Shown here in pieces: positions 1-5,763 of a stretch of DNA of 5,763 bases. A program made the position numbers and the translations under genes. The stretch is from Bdellovibrionales bacterium (lineage in GTDB: Bacteria; Bdellovibrionota; Bacteriovoracia; Bacteriovoracales; Bacteriovoracaceae), in NCBI GenBank assembly GCA_023250775.1, contig JAHFAA010000273.1, forward strand, positions 1 to 5,763, in the 5' to 3' direction. Numbering within the stretch: position 1 is the stretch's first letter; the number at the start of each line of letters is the position of its first letter. The notes beneath the pieces were generated by a model. That model did not search any database. It worked only from the letters and a program-made list of their open reading frames with translations, and was not told the DNA's origin.

Positions 1-1032
1 TATTCGATACTCTTTATCAAAAGGTTTGCGTTTAGAAATAACCTCATCCTGCAGGTACTGGCCCATCATCCCCATATCATCGGGATGGACGATGTCTAAC
101 CAACCTTGAACACTTCGGTTGTAATTGCAGTCAATGCCAAAAATTTGGTCGAGAACTTCTGAAGACTCCCAGTACCCTTTAATAAAGTCGGTTTTGTAAG
201 AACCGATGAAGGCCGCCTTTTGTGATTCTTTGAAAAAATATTCACTTTCACGAATGGCCCGATCAATTTTCTTGCCCTCGGTGATGTCCCTGAAGAATCC
301 CATCCCGAGAGGGACTTCTCCAGGTAGATACTTGATACTTACTTCGACATCAAAAATGCTGCCGTCCTTTCGTCTGTGCTGTGATTCGAAACGGTCTGCG
401 CCTTCCTTTGATAGTTTTTCGATATGCTGGGCAGTCTCCTCAAGACTTTCGCACGCTTCGAGATCGGTGATGCGCAGTTTTAAAAGTTCTGCCTGGGAAT
501 AACCGCTCATTTTGCAATAAGCCTCATTCACTTCCAGGAGGTGTCCTTGCATGTCCACCAGCCAGAATCCATCCATGGCCGTTTGCAGGATGGTTCGGTG
601 ACGTTCTTCACTCTTTTGCACGTTTTCTTCTGCACGCTTGCGTTCCGTTGTATCAATGGCGAAAACTAAGATGCCGATGACTTCCCCCGTTTTTGCATAA
701 ACGGGAAAATTGTGAACATCAAAATATTTTCGAGTCGTTTCGGGGCCACCTGTCCAACCGGAGGCGTGAGTCGTTTCTCCAGCAAGAACACAATCGAGAT
801 TGGCCTTTGCCATTTTCCAATCGGCAGGAATTTTTTGATATTCTGAAAGAGGGTGGCCAATTCGAATGTCCGCTCCATAGAGCGCCTTCATGACGTTGGC
901 GTGGGCGCGGTTAAAAGTTGTGTAACGGTACTCACGATCAAGTGAAAAAATGGGATTAGGTGAACTTTCGATCAGTGACTCATAATTTAGGTTCGCGAAA
1001 GAGTCAGCCGAGATGTTTTTATTGTCTGCCAC
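1..1032 (-). CDS. Multi-PAS-domain sensory protein, partial (carboxy end beyond left edge)
   Basis: An open frame reads from a GTG at 1032 to the left edge without a stop, giving 344 visible residues. There is no signal peptide or membrane segment, so this part is probably cytoplasmic. Three PAS-type modules follow one another. The first is at about residues 17-129 (begins YESLIESSPNPIFSLD, ends VFAIDTTERKRAEE). The second is at about 145-252 (TAMDGFWLVDMQGHLLEVN, then RRKDGSIFDVEVS and GFFRDITEGKK). The third starts near 265 and includes WLDIVHPDDM before the edge. The DITE/DTTERK endings and the RRKDG strand are hallmarks of PAS/PAC modules. PAS domains sense small ligands, redox state or light and pass the signal to an output domain, most often a histidine kinase, sometimes a diguanylate cyclase; that domain is not visible here. 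GTG is chosen because an in-frame TAG lies six codons upstream, a GGGGAG site precedes it, and the next in-frame ATG (residue 48) would cut the first PAS domain. The gene is divergent from the protease at 1147. PAS identity is secure; the kinase role is inferred. Confidence 0.88.
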   Translation of the reverse strand, partial: MADNKNISADSFANLNYESLIESSPNPIFSLDREYRYTTFNRAHANVMKALYGADIRIGHPLSEYQKIPADWKMAKANLDCVLAGETTHASGWTGGPETTRKYFDVHNFPVYAKTGEVIGILVFAIDTTERKRAEENVQKSEERHRTILQTAMDGFWLVDMQGHLLEVNEAYCKMSGYSQAELLKLRITDLEACESLEETAQHIEKLSKEGADRFESQHRRKDGSIFDVEVSIKYLPGEVPLGMGFFRDITEGKKIDRAIRESEYFFKESQKAAFIGSYKTDFIKGYWESSEVLDQIFGIDCNYNRSVQGWLDIVHPDDMGMMGQYLQDEVISKRKPFDKEYRI

Positions 1033-1042
1033 TTTAAGATGT

Positions 1043-1049
1043 CTCCCCT
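1043..1049 (-). promoter_or_regulatory. Ribosome binding site of the PAS protein gene
   Basis: On the minus strand AGGGGAG lies 10 bases before the GTG start at 1032. The spacing is a little long but acceptable. Together with the in-frame TAG at 1050-1048 it decides for the GTG start over the internal ATG. Confidence 0.6.
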
Positions 1050-1076
1050 AAAAAACTATCATGGAGCAGGTGTTTT

Positions 1077-1105
1077 TTGCATCGAAAAAAATGGAAAAGT
1101 ATGAT
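1077..1105 (+). promoter_or_regulatory. Candidate sigma70-type promoter for the protease gene
   Basis: TTGCAT at 1077-1082 and TATGAT at 1100-1105 are separated by exactly 17 bases. The -10 matches the TATAAT consensus at five of six positions; the -35 matches only its TTG half. The spacer is A-rich. Transcription would begin near 1111-1113, leaving a leader of about 35 bases before the ATG at 1147. The site sits in the only sizeable intergenic region of the window, directly upstream of the protease. This is a match by eye to the enterobacterial consensus and is not proven. Confidence 0.45.
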
Positions 1106-1134
1106 TTTTGGTGCTAACAATGCACTTTCAAAAC

Positions 1135-1139
1135 AGGAG
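1135..1139 (+). promoter_or_regulatory. Ribosome binding site of the protease gene
   Basis: AGGAG stands 7 bases before the ATG at 1147, an ideal Shine-Dalgarno arrangement. It sets the start at 1147 rather than at the upstream in-frame TTG at 1108 or ATG at 1120, which would place 13 or 9 extra residues, including adjacent arginines, in front of a typical signal peptide. Confidence 0.75.
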
Positions 1140-1146
1140 ACCATCG

Positions 1147-2928
1147 ATGAGAACGCAACTTTTCATTTTTAGCGCCGTGATTATGTCTTTAACGATGACT
1201 CGCGGATTCGCAGAAGATAAAATCGTCGGTGGCGTGGCCATCAATTCTCCTGGATACTTTGTCTCTCTCGTGAATTCAACCGTGCGCGGCGACGGCTCAC
1301 TTGAATATTACCCGGAATGTGGCGGCTCACTTATTCATAAGGACGGCGTTTATGTTGTGCTCACCGCCGCCCATTGCGTGGAAAATCTTACTACCAAGTT
1401 ATCAGTAAGCATGAAGGCCAATAGGGCCAGCGAGATTACTAAAGATACATTGGTACCGATCAAGGCGATTGTCGTTCATCCTGGTTATGACAAAAATATT
1501 ATCGTGAATGATCTGGCACTCCTTATTCTCGACGAAAGGTCGCCCTTACTTCAAGACTCGACAATTACTACCATTCCTCTTCATGCCAACTCTGATGAGT
1601 TTGCCGGCAGAGAACTCACCGCTATCGGGTTTGGCAATATCAGTTCCTACGGTGATCTCTTTTTAGATCAGATGCAATCCGTCGTTTTAAACGAGGTCCT
1701 CCTCTCCGAGTGCAGTCGTAGCGGCCCTGACTATCGAACGGTCGATCAGCGGCAAATCTGCGCTGGCAACAAGAACCAAGGCAAAAAAGATACCTGCTAT
1801 GGTGATTCTGGAGGCCCGCTGATTGTCGAGACCGCCACTGGCCCAGAACAAATTGGTATTGTCAGCTGGGGAATGGATTGCGCACAAAGTGGCGCTCCTG
1901 GTGTTTACACCCGTCCCTCGGCCTTCAGTGATTGGATCAAACAGCAAATCGATTTATTCACTCCCAACAATGTTAGAATTTATTCCACGACGGAGATGAA
2001 AACCTTCTCCAATGCTTACTGCTATTCTCATAATCCTTCCGCCGCTGATAATGCCGAAGATGATGGTTATGCCAAAGAAATGGAAGCGCTCTTTTTGCTC
2101 GACAATGCCAACTACCAGATTGTTGCTCAGATTCCTGATCCCAATGATCCACGCCTTCCACTTGATGAGTGCGCCTTTCATCTTCCAAGTGGTGAAGCTG
2201 TTTCACGTTCCGTTGCACTCAAAAATAAGAGTGATGAAACTGGTTATGAATACGAACATGTCTTAACCATTGGCGAGCAAGTTTTCACTTCCGCTTCGCC
2301 CCTGAAAATGGAGTACAAACTTTCTTGCATGAAAAGCGATGAAACCGCCGGCATGGTGGCCAGCGTTCACGAGGACAATAGCATGGATGTGATTGTCGCT
2401 TTCGACAACCGCACACCTGTTCGTTATAAATCACATGATCAATTACTGACCGAGCTTCCTGTTGGAACTAAGGAAATCCAAGGCTGTAACTTTAATGACA
2501 GTGAAGTAAAATTTTATGCCTCTGCAGACGACAAACGCTACTTTGCCAAGCTCACAGGCCCGGTCTTCAGCTATTCCTTGAATAAATTTTATGAATTATC
2601 GCCCGCCAAGGTGGAAGAAGTTCAGGAGATTTTAATCAGCATTATCCCTGATGCGCAAAATCCCTCGGCCGGAAAAATGACCTTAACCAATCACACCAAG
2701 GTCGATCTTTATAGCTGGCAGCTTGAGTGCAATCTCAAATTTGCCATTGCGCCACAGACCGAACTCAAAAAGCGCAGTGACGCCTTCTTGGTTTTTAGCT
2801 CGCCCCTTGCCACGATTTTAAAAAATGAGAAATTAACCGTCGATGCCACCTTTGAACGCAACCTGCGCGATGGGGAAATTGTTTGTGCGGTTAATGGGCA
2901 AAGCGCGCCGGTGTCGATCGAAAATTAA
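1147..2928 (+). CDS. Secreted trypsin-like serine protease (S1 family) with long carboxy-terminal extension
   Basis: The 593-residue product is an exported endopeptidase. Residues 1-22 form a signal peptide (MRTQ, hydrophobic core, cleavage probably after GFA). A very short propeptide EDK precedes IVGG at 26-29, the new amino terminus formed when a trypsin-like zymogen is activated. The S1 domain spans about 26-269. The triad is His76 (LTAAHC), Asp122 (NDLALL) and Ser221 (GDSGGP). Asp215, six residues before the serine, corresponds to Asp189 of trypsin and predicts cleavage after Arg or Lys. SWG (240-242) and GAPGVYTR (249-256) complete the substrate pocket. Cysteine pairs 58/77, 189/205 and 217/245 match conserved disulfides of the family. 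Residues 270-593 are an extension with six cysteines that I cannot assign to a domain; they could mediate substrate or surface binding. The family's bare catalytic domain is about 230-250 residues, so more than half of the protein is additional. The gene is monocistronic and ends 5 bases from the convergent membrane-protein gene. Family and activity are very secure; biological role (predation, nutrient release) is a guess. Confidence 0.95.
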   Translation: MRTQLFIFSAVIMSLTMTRGFAEDKIVGGVAINSPGYFVSLVNSTVRGDGSLEYYPECGGSLIHKDGVYVVLTAAHCVENLTTKLSVSMKANRASEITKDTLVPIKAIVVHPGYDKNIIVNDLALLILDERSPLLQDSTITTIPLHANSDEFAGRELTAIGFGNISSYGDLFLDQMQSVVLNEVLLSECSRSGPDYRTVDQRQICAGNKNQGKKDTCYGDSGGPLIVETATGPEQIGIVSWGMDCAQSGAPGVYTRPSAFSDWIKQQIDLFTPNNVRIYSTTEMKTFSNAYCYSHNPSAADNAEDDGYAKEMEALFLLDNANYQIVAQIPDPNDPRLPLDECAFHLPSGEAVSRSVALKNKSDETGYEYEHVLTIGEQVFTSASPLKMEYKLSCMKSDETAGMVASVHEDNSMDVIVAFDNRTPVRYKSHDQLLTELPVGTKEIQGCNFNDSEVKFYASADDKRYFAKLTGPVFSYSLNKFYELSPAKVEEVQEILISIIPDAQNPSAGKMTLTNHTKVDLYSWQLECNLKFAIAPQTELKKRSDAFLVFSSPLATILKNEKLTVDATFERNLRDGEIVCAVNGQSAPVSIEN

Positions 2929-2933
2929 AATCT

Positions 2934-3851
2934 TTATTTGGGCGCCACCCATACCTTACTGTATCCAGGTTCATGATCTTGCTTGGCCATTTCAGAGTGA
3001 AAAACTTTGCCGTTGATTTGCACATCCAAGGGAAGGCCTGAGGTGGTTGACTGGGCGATTGCATTGGCGAGTTCTTGATCATTAATGGCACGCAATGCTT
3101 GGATGAGATGGGAGCGTCCATCTTTTGCAGTGGGTGAGTTGGGATAAATTACCACGAGAGTCACGGCATTTTCATCACAACCATAGGCCCTCACTTCGAG
3201 CGAAACATCATTTTCTAACTGCCGAAACCCATTTAGAACAGTCGGCCAGCGACTTTCTTTTCGCCAGGACGAAGTCTGTTCAAGTGGAATCCATCGCAGG
3301 GCAACTTGCTTGGCAATGGGGAATCGGCAAAAGGGTCGGTGAATCACGCGCTGGATGAAATCGAACCCGTCGTCAAGGAATGGGGGAGCATCGACAGATT
3401 CAGTGAGATCATGCACGGAAACAAGTATCAACACAGGAATGGCGAAGGCAAGCGAGACGACAGACCATCGCACCCAGCGCCAGCGTGAGCGTGACGGAAG
3501 CTTTGGCCATGACCTCAGAGACACAAGAAATCCAATCAAAGGAAAGATCGCCACCATGACCAATTGGAAACCGGTATCGAGATGAGATTTTTGGGCCGCC
3601 GCGATAGTCAGCAGAAATGAAGTCACGGTGAGAAAAATGGCGGAGGGAAGATGGGAGTCCTCGCGTTTTTGCTCTTTTCTTAGGGCGACCGTTCGTCGAA
3701 AGTACAACACCACTGGTGTCGATAAGATTGTGACGAGAATGATGAGTACGCTGAAGAAGAGCAGCATGAATTCCCACCCGATCTTTCCTCCCCAAGGAGT
3801 CGCCGCCCAGGCAAGTGTGGGCAAGAGAAAAAAAGGCCACAGGATTTTCAT
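2934..3851 (-). CDS. Multi-pass membrane protein with soluble carboxy-terminal domain, unknown function
   Basis: I do not recognise this 305-residue protein. It starts with a signal-peptide-like segment (1-17, ending AWAA), followed by four probable membrane helices at about 29-51, 70-86, 94-112 and 128-147. A basic stretch rich in Arg and Lys lies between the first two helices (52-64), and another rich in Arg and Trp at 113-129, just before the fourth helix; by the positive-inside rule both would face the cytoplasm. Residues 148-305 are hydrophilic with mixed helix and strand character and only two cysteines (175 and 225), and hold no catalytic motif I can identify. The ATG overlaps the stop of the lipoprotein gene (ATGA), and a strong GAGGAG site lies 5 bases upstream, so it is translationally coupled as the last gene of the ABC exporter operon. 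This suggests it assists the exporter or acts in the same envelope process. Coding status is well supported by composition, overlap and RBS; function is open. Confidence 0.85.
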   Translation of the reverse strand: MKILWPFFLLPTLAWAATPWGGKIGWEFMLLFFSVLIILVTILSTPVVLYFRRTVALRKEQKREDSHLPSAIFLTVTSFLLTIAAAQKSHLDTGFQLVMVAIFPLIGFLVSLRSWPKLPSRSRWRWVRWSVVSLAFAIPVLILVSVHDLTESVDAPPFLDDGFDFIQRVIHRPFCRFPIAKQVALRWIPLEQTSSWRKESRWPTVLNGFRQLENDVSLEVRAYGCDENAVTLVVIYPNSPTAKDGRSHLIQALRAINDQELANAIAQSTTSGLPLDVQINGKVFHSEMAKQDHEPGYSKVWVAPK

Positions 3852-4621
3852 TTAAGCTCCTCAGCAGACAGACCGAGCTCAATTCGAAATTCATCAAACC
3901 ACACACCACTAATTTGTGAAAGCGGATACTCCTGATCGACAGCATAGGGGACGAAGGGAGAAAGCGCCGGCCCAAGAGCGAGAGTTTTGTCGCGTTCGTC
4001 AGAGATTTGGGTGACAGTCACACTCGTGAAACTAATTTGCGTCGATTCATGGTCGGGTTTTGGGGGAGATTTCTGCCACGTACCTGTTGGCCGGCCATCG
4101 ACGCCATAGAGACCGCTGCCTGCGATTTTTCCGTCTCGTTTCCAGGCAATCCAGGTTCCCGTTCGTTGGCCGTTTAAAAAATCTCCCTGGTATTTTTTTG
4201 CCCCGGAATCATACCACACTGTTGCCGGGCCATCGGCCACTCCCTGATTGAAGTGCACGCTAAAGCGCATTTTGCCATTTGGGTACCAATGCAACCAGGT
4301 TCCATCGGGGACAGAGGTGTAAGCTGGGGCAATCTGTGAGGCTGTATAGTGGAATTCGGCCTGCTGTGAACCATTCTCAAACCAGATGTCCCAGGCCCCA
4401 ATGGGTTTTCCCTTTTGGTAGCTTCCTGTGCGCCAAACTTTTCCGTTGGGATGCCACCAGGTCCATTCACCCACGGGAATTTTGTCAGTGGTGGAACAAC
4501 CTTGAGCCCGGAACATCTGATTTGAAAAGTTGATGAGCTGACTGCCTTCGGGGCAGGAAGGTTTGCAGCCAACGCTGAGAAGCGAGGAGAAAAAAAGCGC
4601 ATAAAACATATTTTTTCTCAT
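3848..4621 (-). CDS. MORN-repeat lipoprotein (YwqK/MORN_2-like)
   Basis: The 257-residue product has a short basic start, a hydrophobic segment (5-18) and the lipobox-like SVGC ending at Cys19, so it is probably a lipoprotein anchored in the envelope; serine at the -3 position is not ideal. From about 51 to 182 it has repeats of the type GxWxxWxPNGKxxxxGxYxxG: 51-71 (GEWTWWHPNGK), 75-92 (GAWDIWFENGS), 107-127 (GTWLHWYPNGK), 131-151 (GPATVWYDSGA), 155-173 (GTWIAWKRDGK) and a last GTW at 180. These are the bacterial MORN variant found in YwqK-type proteins, often described as antitoxin-like, although there is no toxin partner here. An insertion of about 13 residues separates repeats two and three. 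Residues 183-257 are not MORN. Two further cysteines (23 and 42) could form a disulfide. It begins 8 bases after the ABC exporter stop, with an AAGG site overlapping that stop, and overlaps the next gene by 4 bases. Repeat identity is secure, lipidation likely, function unknown; such repeats usually serve as binding scaffolds. Confidence 0.9.
   Translation of the reverse strand: MRKNMFYALFFSSLLSVGCKPSCPEGSQLINFSNQMFRAQGCSTTDKIPVGEWTWWHPNGKVWRTGSYQKGKPIGAWDIWFENGSQQAEFHYTASQIAPAYTSVPDGTWLHWYPNGKMRFSVHFNQGVADGPATVWYDSGAKKYQGDFLNGQRTGTWIAWKRDGKIAGSGLYGVDGRPTGTWQKSPPKPDHESTQISFTSVTVTQISDERDKTLALGPALSPFVPYAVDQEYPLSQISGVWFDEFRIELGLSAEELK
3857..3862 (-). promoter_or_regulatory. Ribosome binding site of the membrane-protein gene, inside the lipoprotein gene
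   Basis: GAGGAG on the minus strand encodes the last Glu-Glu pair of the lipoprotein and lies 5 bases before the ATG at 3851. With the ATGA overlap it supports translational coupling and fixes the start. Confidence 0.7.
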
Positions 4622-4627
4622 GGTCGG

Positions 4628-4632
4628 CCTTA
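4628..4632 (-). promoter_or_regulatory. Ribosome binding site of the lipoprotein gene overlapping the ABC stop codon
   Basis: TAAGG on the minus strand contains the TAA stop of the ABC exporter gene and an AAGG Shine-Dalgarno core 6 bases before the ATG at 4621. Sharing of stop codon and RBS argues for one transcript and possible re-initiation by terminating ribosomes. Confidence 0.5.
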
Positions 4633-5763
4633 GGCATGTAAATCGGATTGTGCAAATTCAGGCAGAATTTCTGTCGGAGGCCCAATTCGATGCACTCGCC
4701 CCTGTTGTAGCCACAGGACACGGTGGCAGGATTCGATCGTCGATAATCGATGAGCAATAATGATTTGAGTTTTGCCTTTAAAAATCTCTTCCGTAGCACG
4801 GGTCATAATCTCTTCTGAGCGCGGGTCAACGGAACTGGTGGCCTCATCCAAAATTACGATCGGTGTATCTTGAACCAAACAGCGGGCCATGCATAAAAGT
4901 TGGCGTTCACCTGAGGACAAATTGCGTCCTTGCTCTTCGATATGGTGATCGAGAAGTTTGCAATAATCTTCTTCTGTCGCCCCATTGTGCAAAAACTGAA
5001 CTGATTGAAGGGCCTGGGCCAGCTCGGTATCGCTTGCTTCTCCCGCCAGGGTCAGATTTTCGCGCACGTTGCCTAAAAAGAGTGCTGGGGTTTGAGTGAT
5101 GTAGGCCATTTGCTGGCGATACTGTCGTAGCGGCATGAGTCCTGGTGCAGGCGTCCCGCCCTTTTCGCTTAGGTCTGCGGCCAGTCCGCCAATTTGAATA
5201 TTTCCTTTCATCAAGGGATAGAGATGGAACAAGGCCTGCACCAAACTGGTTTTTCCACTGCCGGTGCGACCGATGACGGCCAAGCGTTCGCCTTCCGCCA
5301 CGTCGAGATCAATGCCACACAAAACGGTGGGCATTTCTTCCCTGTAGCGCATCCACAGATCGCGAATTTTAATACTCGTGCCGCGCGCGAAAGGCGGAGT
5401 GGGGGTCAGGACTTCCTTGGGATGTCCGGTGTCGAAGGCGGCACTCATGGGGAGCCGTTCGCCAGGGGCCAAGGGCATGCGCAGATATTCTTCCAAACGT
5501 TCCAGGCCCGTCATGGCCTCTTCAAATTGGCCAAGCCATTCGAAGAATGCCTGTAGGACAGTGACAGCAAGGCCAAAATAAGTGAAGGCGACGCCGAGTG
5601 AGCCGACGCTTAGGCGACCATGCTGATGGGCCCAGGCGCCGAAGAGTCCCAGTGCCAGAAAAGAGACGGCGGTGGCGATACTCATAGATAATGAGAAGCG
5701 CGTGAAGACGTTCACGCTTGCTCGACGTTGCGCCAGATAGGAGTCGTTGAGACGAGAAAAACG
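4630..5763 (-). CDS. ABC exporter, fused membrane and ATPase domains, partial (amino end beyond right edge)
   Basis: The frame is open to the right edge, giving 377 visible residues; a GTG at 5715 lies inside the membrane domain and is not the real start. Visible residues 1-95 are the end of a type-1 ABC exporter membrane domain, with helices at about 29-46 and 54-76 and a linker (EEAMTGLERLEEYL). The ATPase domain covers about 130-365: A-loop tyrosine in MRYREEMPTVL, Walker A GRTGSGKTS (165-173), Q-loop YITQTPALF (221-229), signature LSSGERQ (282-288), Walker B IVILDEATSSVD (302-313) with the catalytic Glu307, and switch histidine in IIAHRLSTI (336-344). All ATPase residues are intact. Such proteins dimerise in the inner membrane and use ATP to move lipids, drugs, peptides or other substrates outward; the substrate cannot be deduced. 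RYREEMPTVL, SSGERQLLCMAR and the SLG/ER linker recall the ABCC (MRP) branch more than MsbA. About 12 extra residues (SEKGGTPAPGLM) sit between Walker A and Q-loop. It is the first visible gene of the operon with the lipoprotein and membrane protein. Confidence 0.95.
   Translation of the reverse strand, partial: RFSRLNDSYLAQRRASVNVFTRFSLSMSIATAVSFLALGLFGAWAHQHGRLSVGSLGVAFTYFGLAVTVLQAFFEWLGQFEEAMTGLERLEEYLRMPLAPGERLPMSAAFDTGHPKEVLTPTPPFARGTSIKIRDLWMRYREEMPTVLCGIDLDVAEGERLAVIGRTGSGKTSLVQALFHLYPLMKGNIQIGGLAADLSEKGGTPAPGLMPLRQYRQQMAYITQTPALFLGNVRENLTLAGEASDTELAQALQSVQFLHNGATEEDYCKLLDHHIEEQGRNLSSGERQLLCMARCLVQDTPIVILDEATSSVDPRSEEIMTRATEEIFKGKTQIIIAHRLSTIESCHRVLWLQQGRVHRIGPPTEILPEFAQSDLHA

Noticed and set aside
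1050..1130. Promoter for the PAS gene on the minus strand
   Set aside because: TTGAAA and CATGAT/GATAGT-like hexamers exist, but none pair with a good partner at 16-18 bases spacing, so no site is called.
1108..1146. Upstream start (TTG at 1108 or ATG at 1120) for the protease
   Set aside because: The ATG at 1147 has an ideal AGGAG site 7 bases upstream and begins directly with a normal signal peptide; the upstream starts lack this and the promoter candidate ends at 1105.
2895..2960. Intrinsic terminator at the convergent junction
   Set aside because: GC-rich (GGGCGCCACCC) and A/T-rich pieces are present, but I could not form a stem of useful length followed by a T-run on either strand.
3409..3975. 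Minus-strand open frame of 188 codons
   Set aside because: It lies in another frame across the membrane-protein and lipoprotein genes, which have better start sites, coupled starts and recognisable features; its translation has no coherent domain.
3848..4621. Toxin-antitoxin reading of the MORN protein
   Set aside because: YwqK-type MORN proteins are often labelled antitoxins, but this one has a lipoprotein signal and sits in an exporter operon with no toxin gene nearby.
5194..5581. Plus-strand open frames opposite the ABC exporter
   Set aside because: They are antisense to the strongly conserved ATPase domain and show no domain, start site or neighbour support.

Overview
The window looks like a chromosomal segment of a Gram-negative bacterium. 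By eye the base composition is close to balanced. It encodes an exported trypsin-type serine protease with a true IVGG amino terminus, a multi-PAS signalling protein, and an envelope-directed operon (ABC exporter, MORN-repeat lipoprotein, integral membrane protein). Animal-like trypsins next to MORN lipoproteins suggest a predatory or Bdellovibrio-like lineage (Bdellovibrionota). This is an inference from gene content; no rRNA or other phylogenetic marker is present.

Layout. From the left edge to 1032, on the minus strand, lies the amino-terminal part of a protein with three PAS domains, probably a sensor histidine kinase or other PAS signalling protein; its output domain is outside the window. 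A 114-base divergent intergenic region (1033-1146) carries a plausible sigma70-type promoter for the plus-strand gene and ribosome binding sites on both sides. From 1147 to 2928, on the plus strand, lies a secreted S1-family protease with a complete catalytic triad and an unassigned carboxy-terminal extension of about 324 residues.

Five bases after the protease stop codon, a minus-strand gene cluster ends. In transcription order, entering from the right edge, it contains: an ABC exporter with fused membrane and ATPase domains (5763 to 4630, amino end cut off), a MORN-repeat lipoprotein (4621 to 3848), and a multi-pass membrane protein with a soluble carboxy-terminal domain (3851 to 2934). Spacings are 8 bases and then a 4-base ATGA overlap, so the three are very likely co-transcribed and the last two translationally coupled.

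How the genes may work together. The PAS protein and the protease share a divergent promoter region, which allows but does not prove co-regulation. The minus-strand operon combines an exporter, a probable membrane-anchored lipoprotein and a membrane protein, which points to a cell-envelope task; no substrate can be read from the sequence. No RNA genes, insertion sequences, CRISPR arrays or convincing intrinsic terminators were seen. No single element proves a new system. The least explained parts are the protease extension and the two uncharacterised partners of the ABC exporter.
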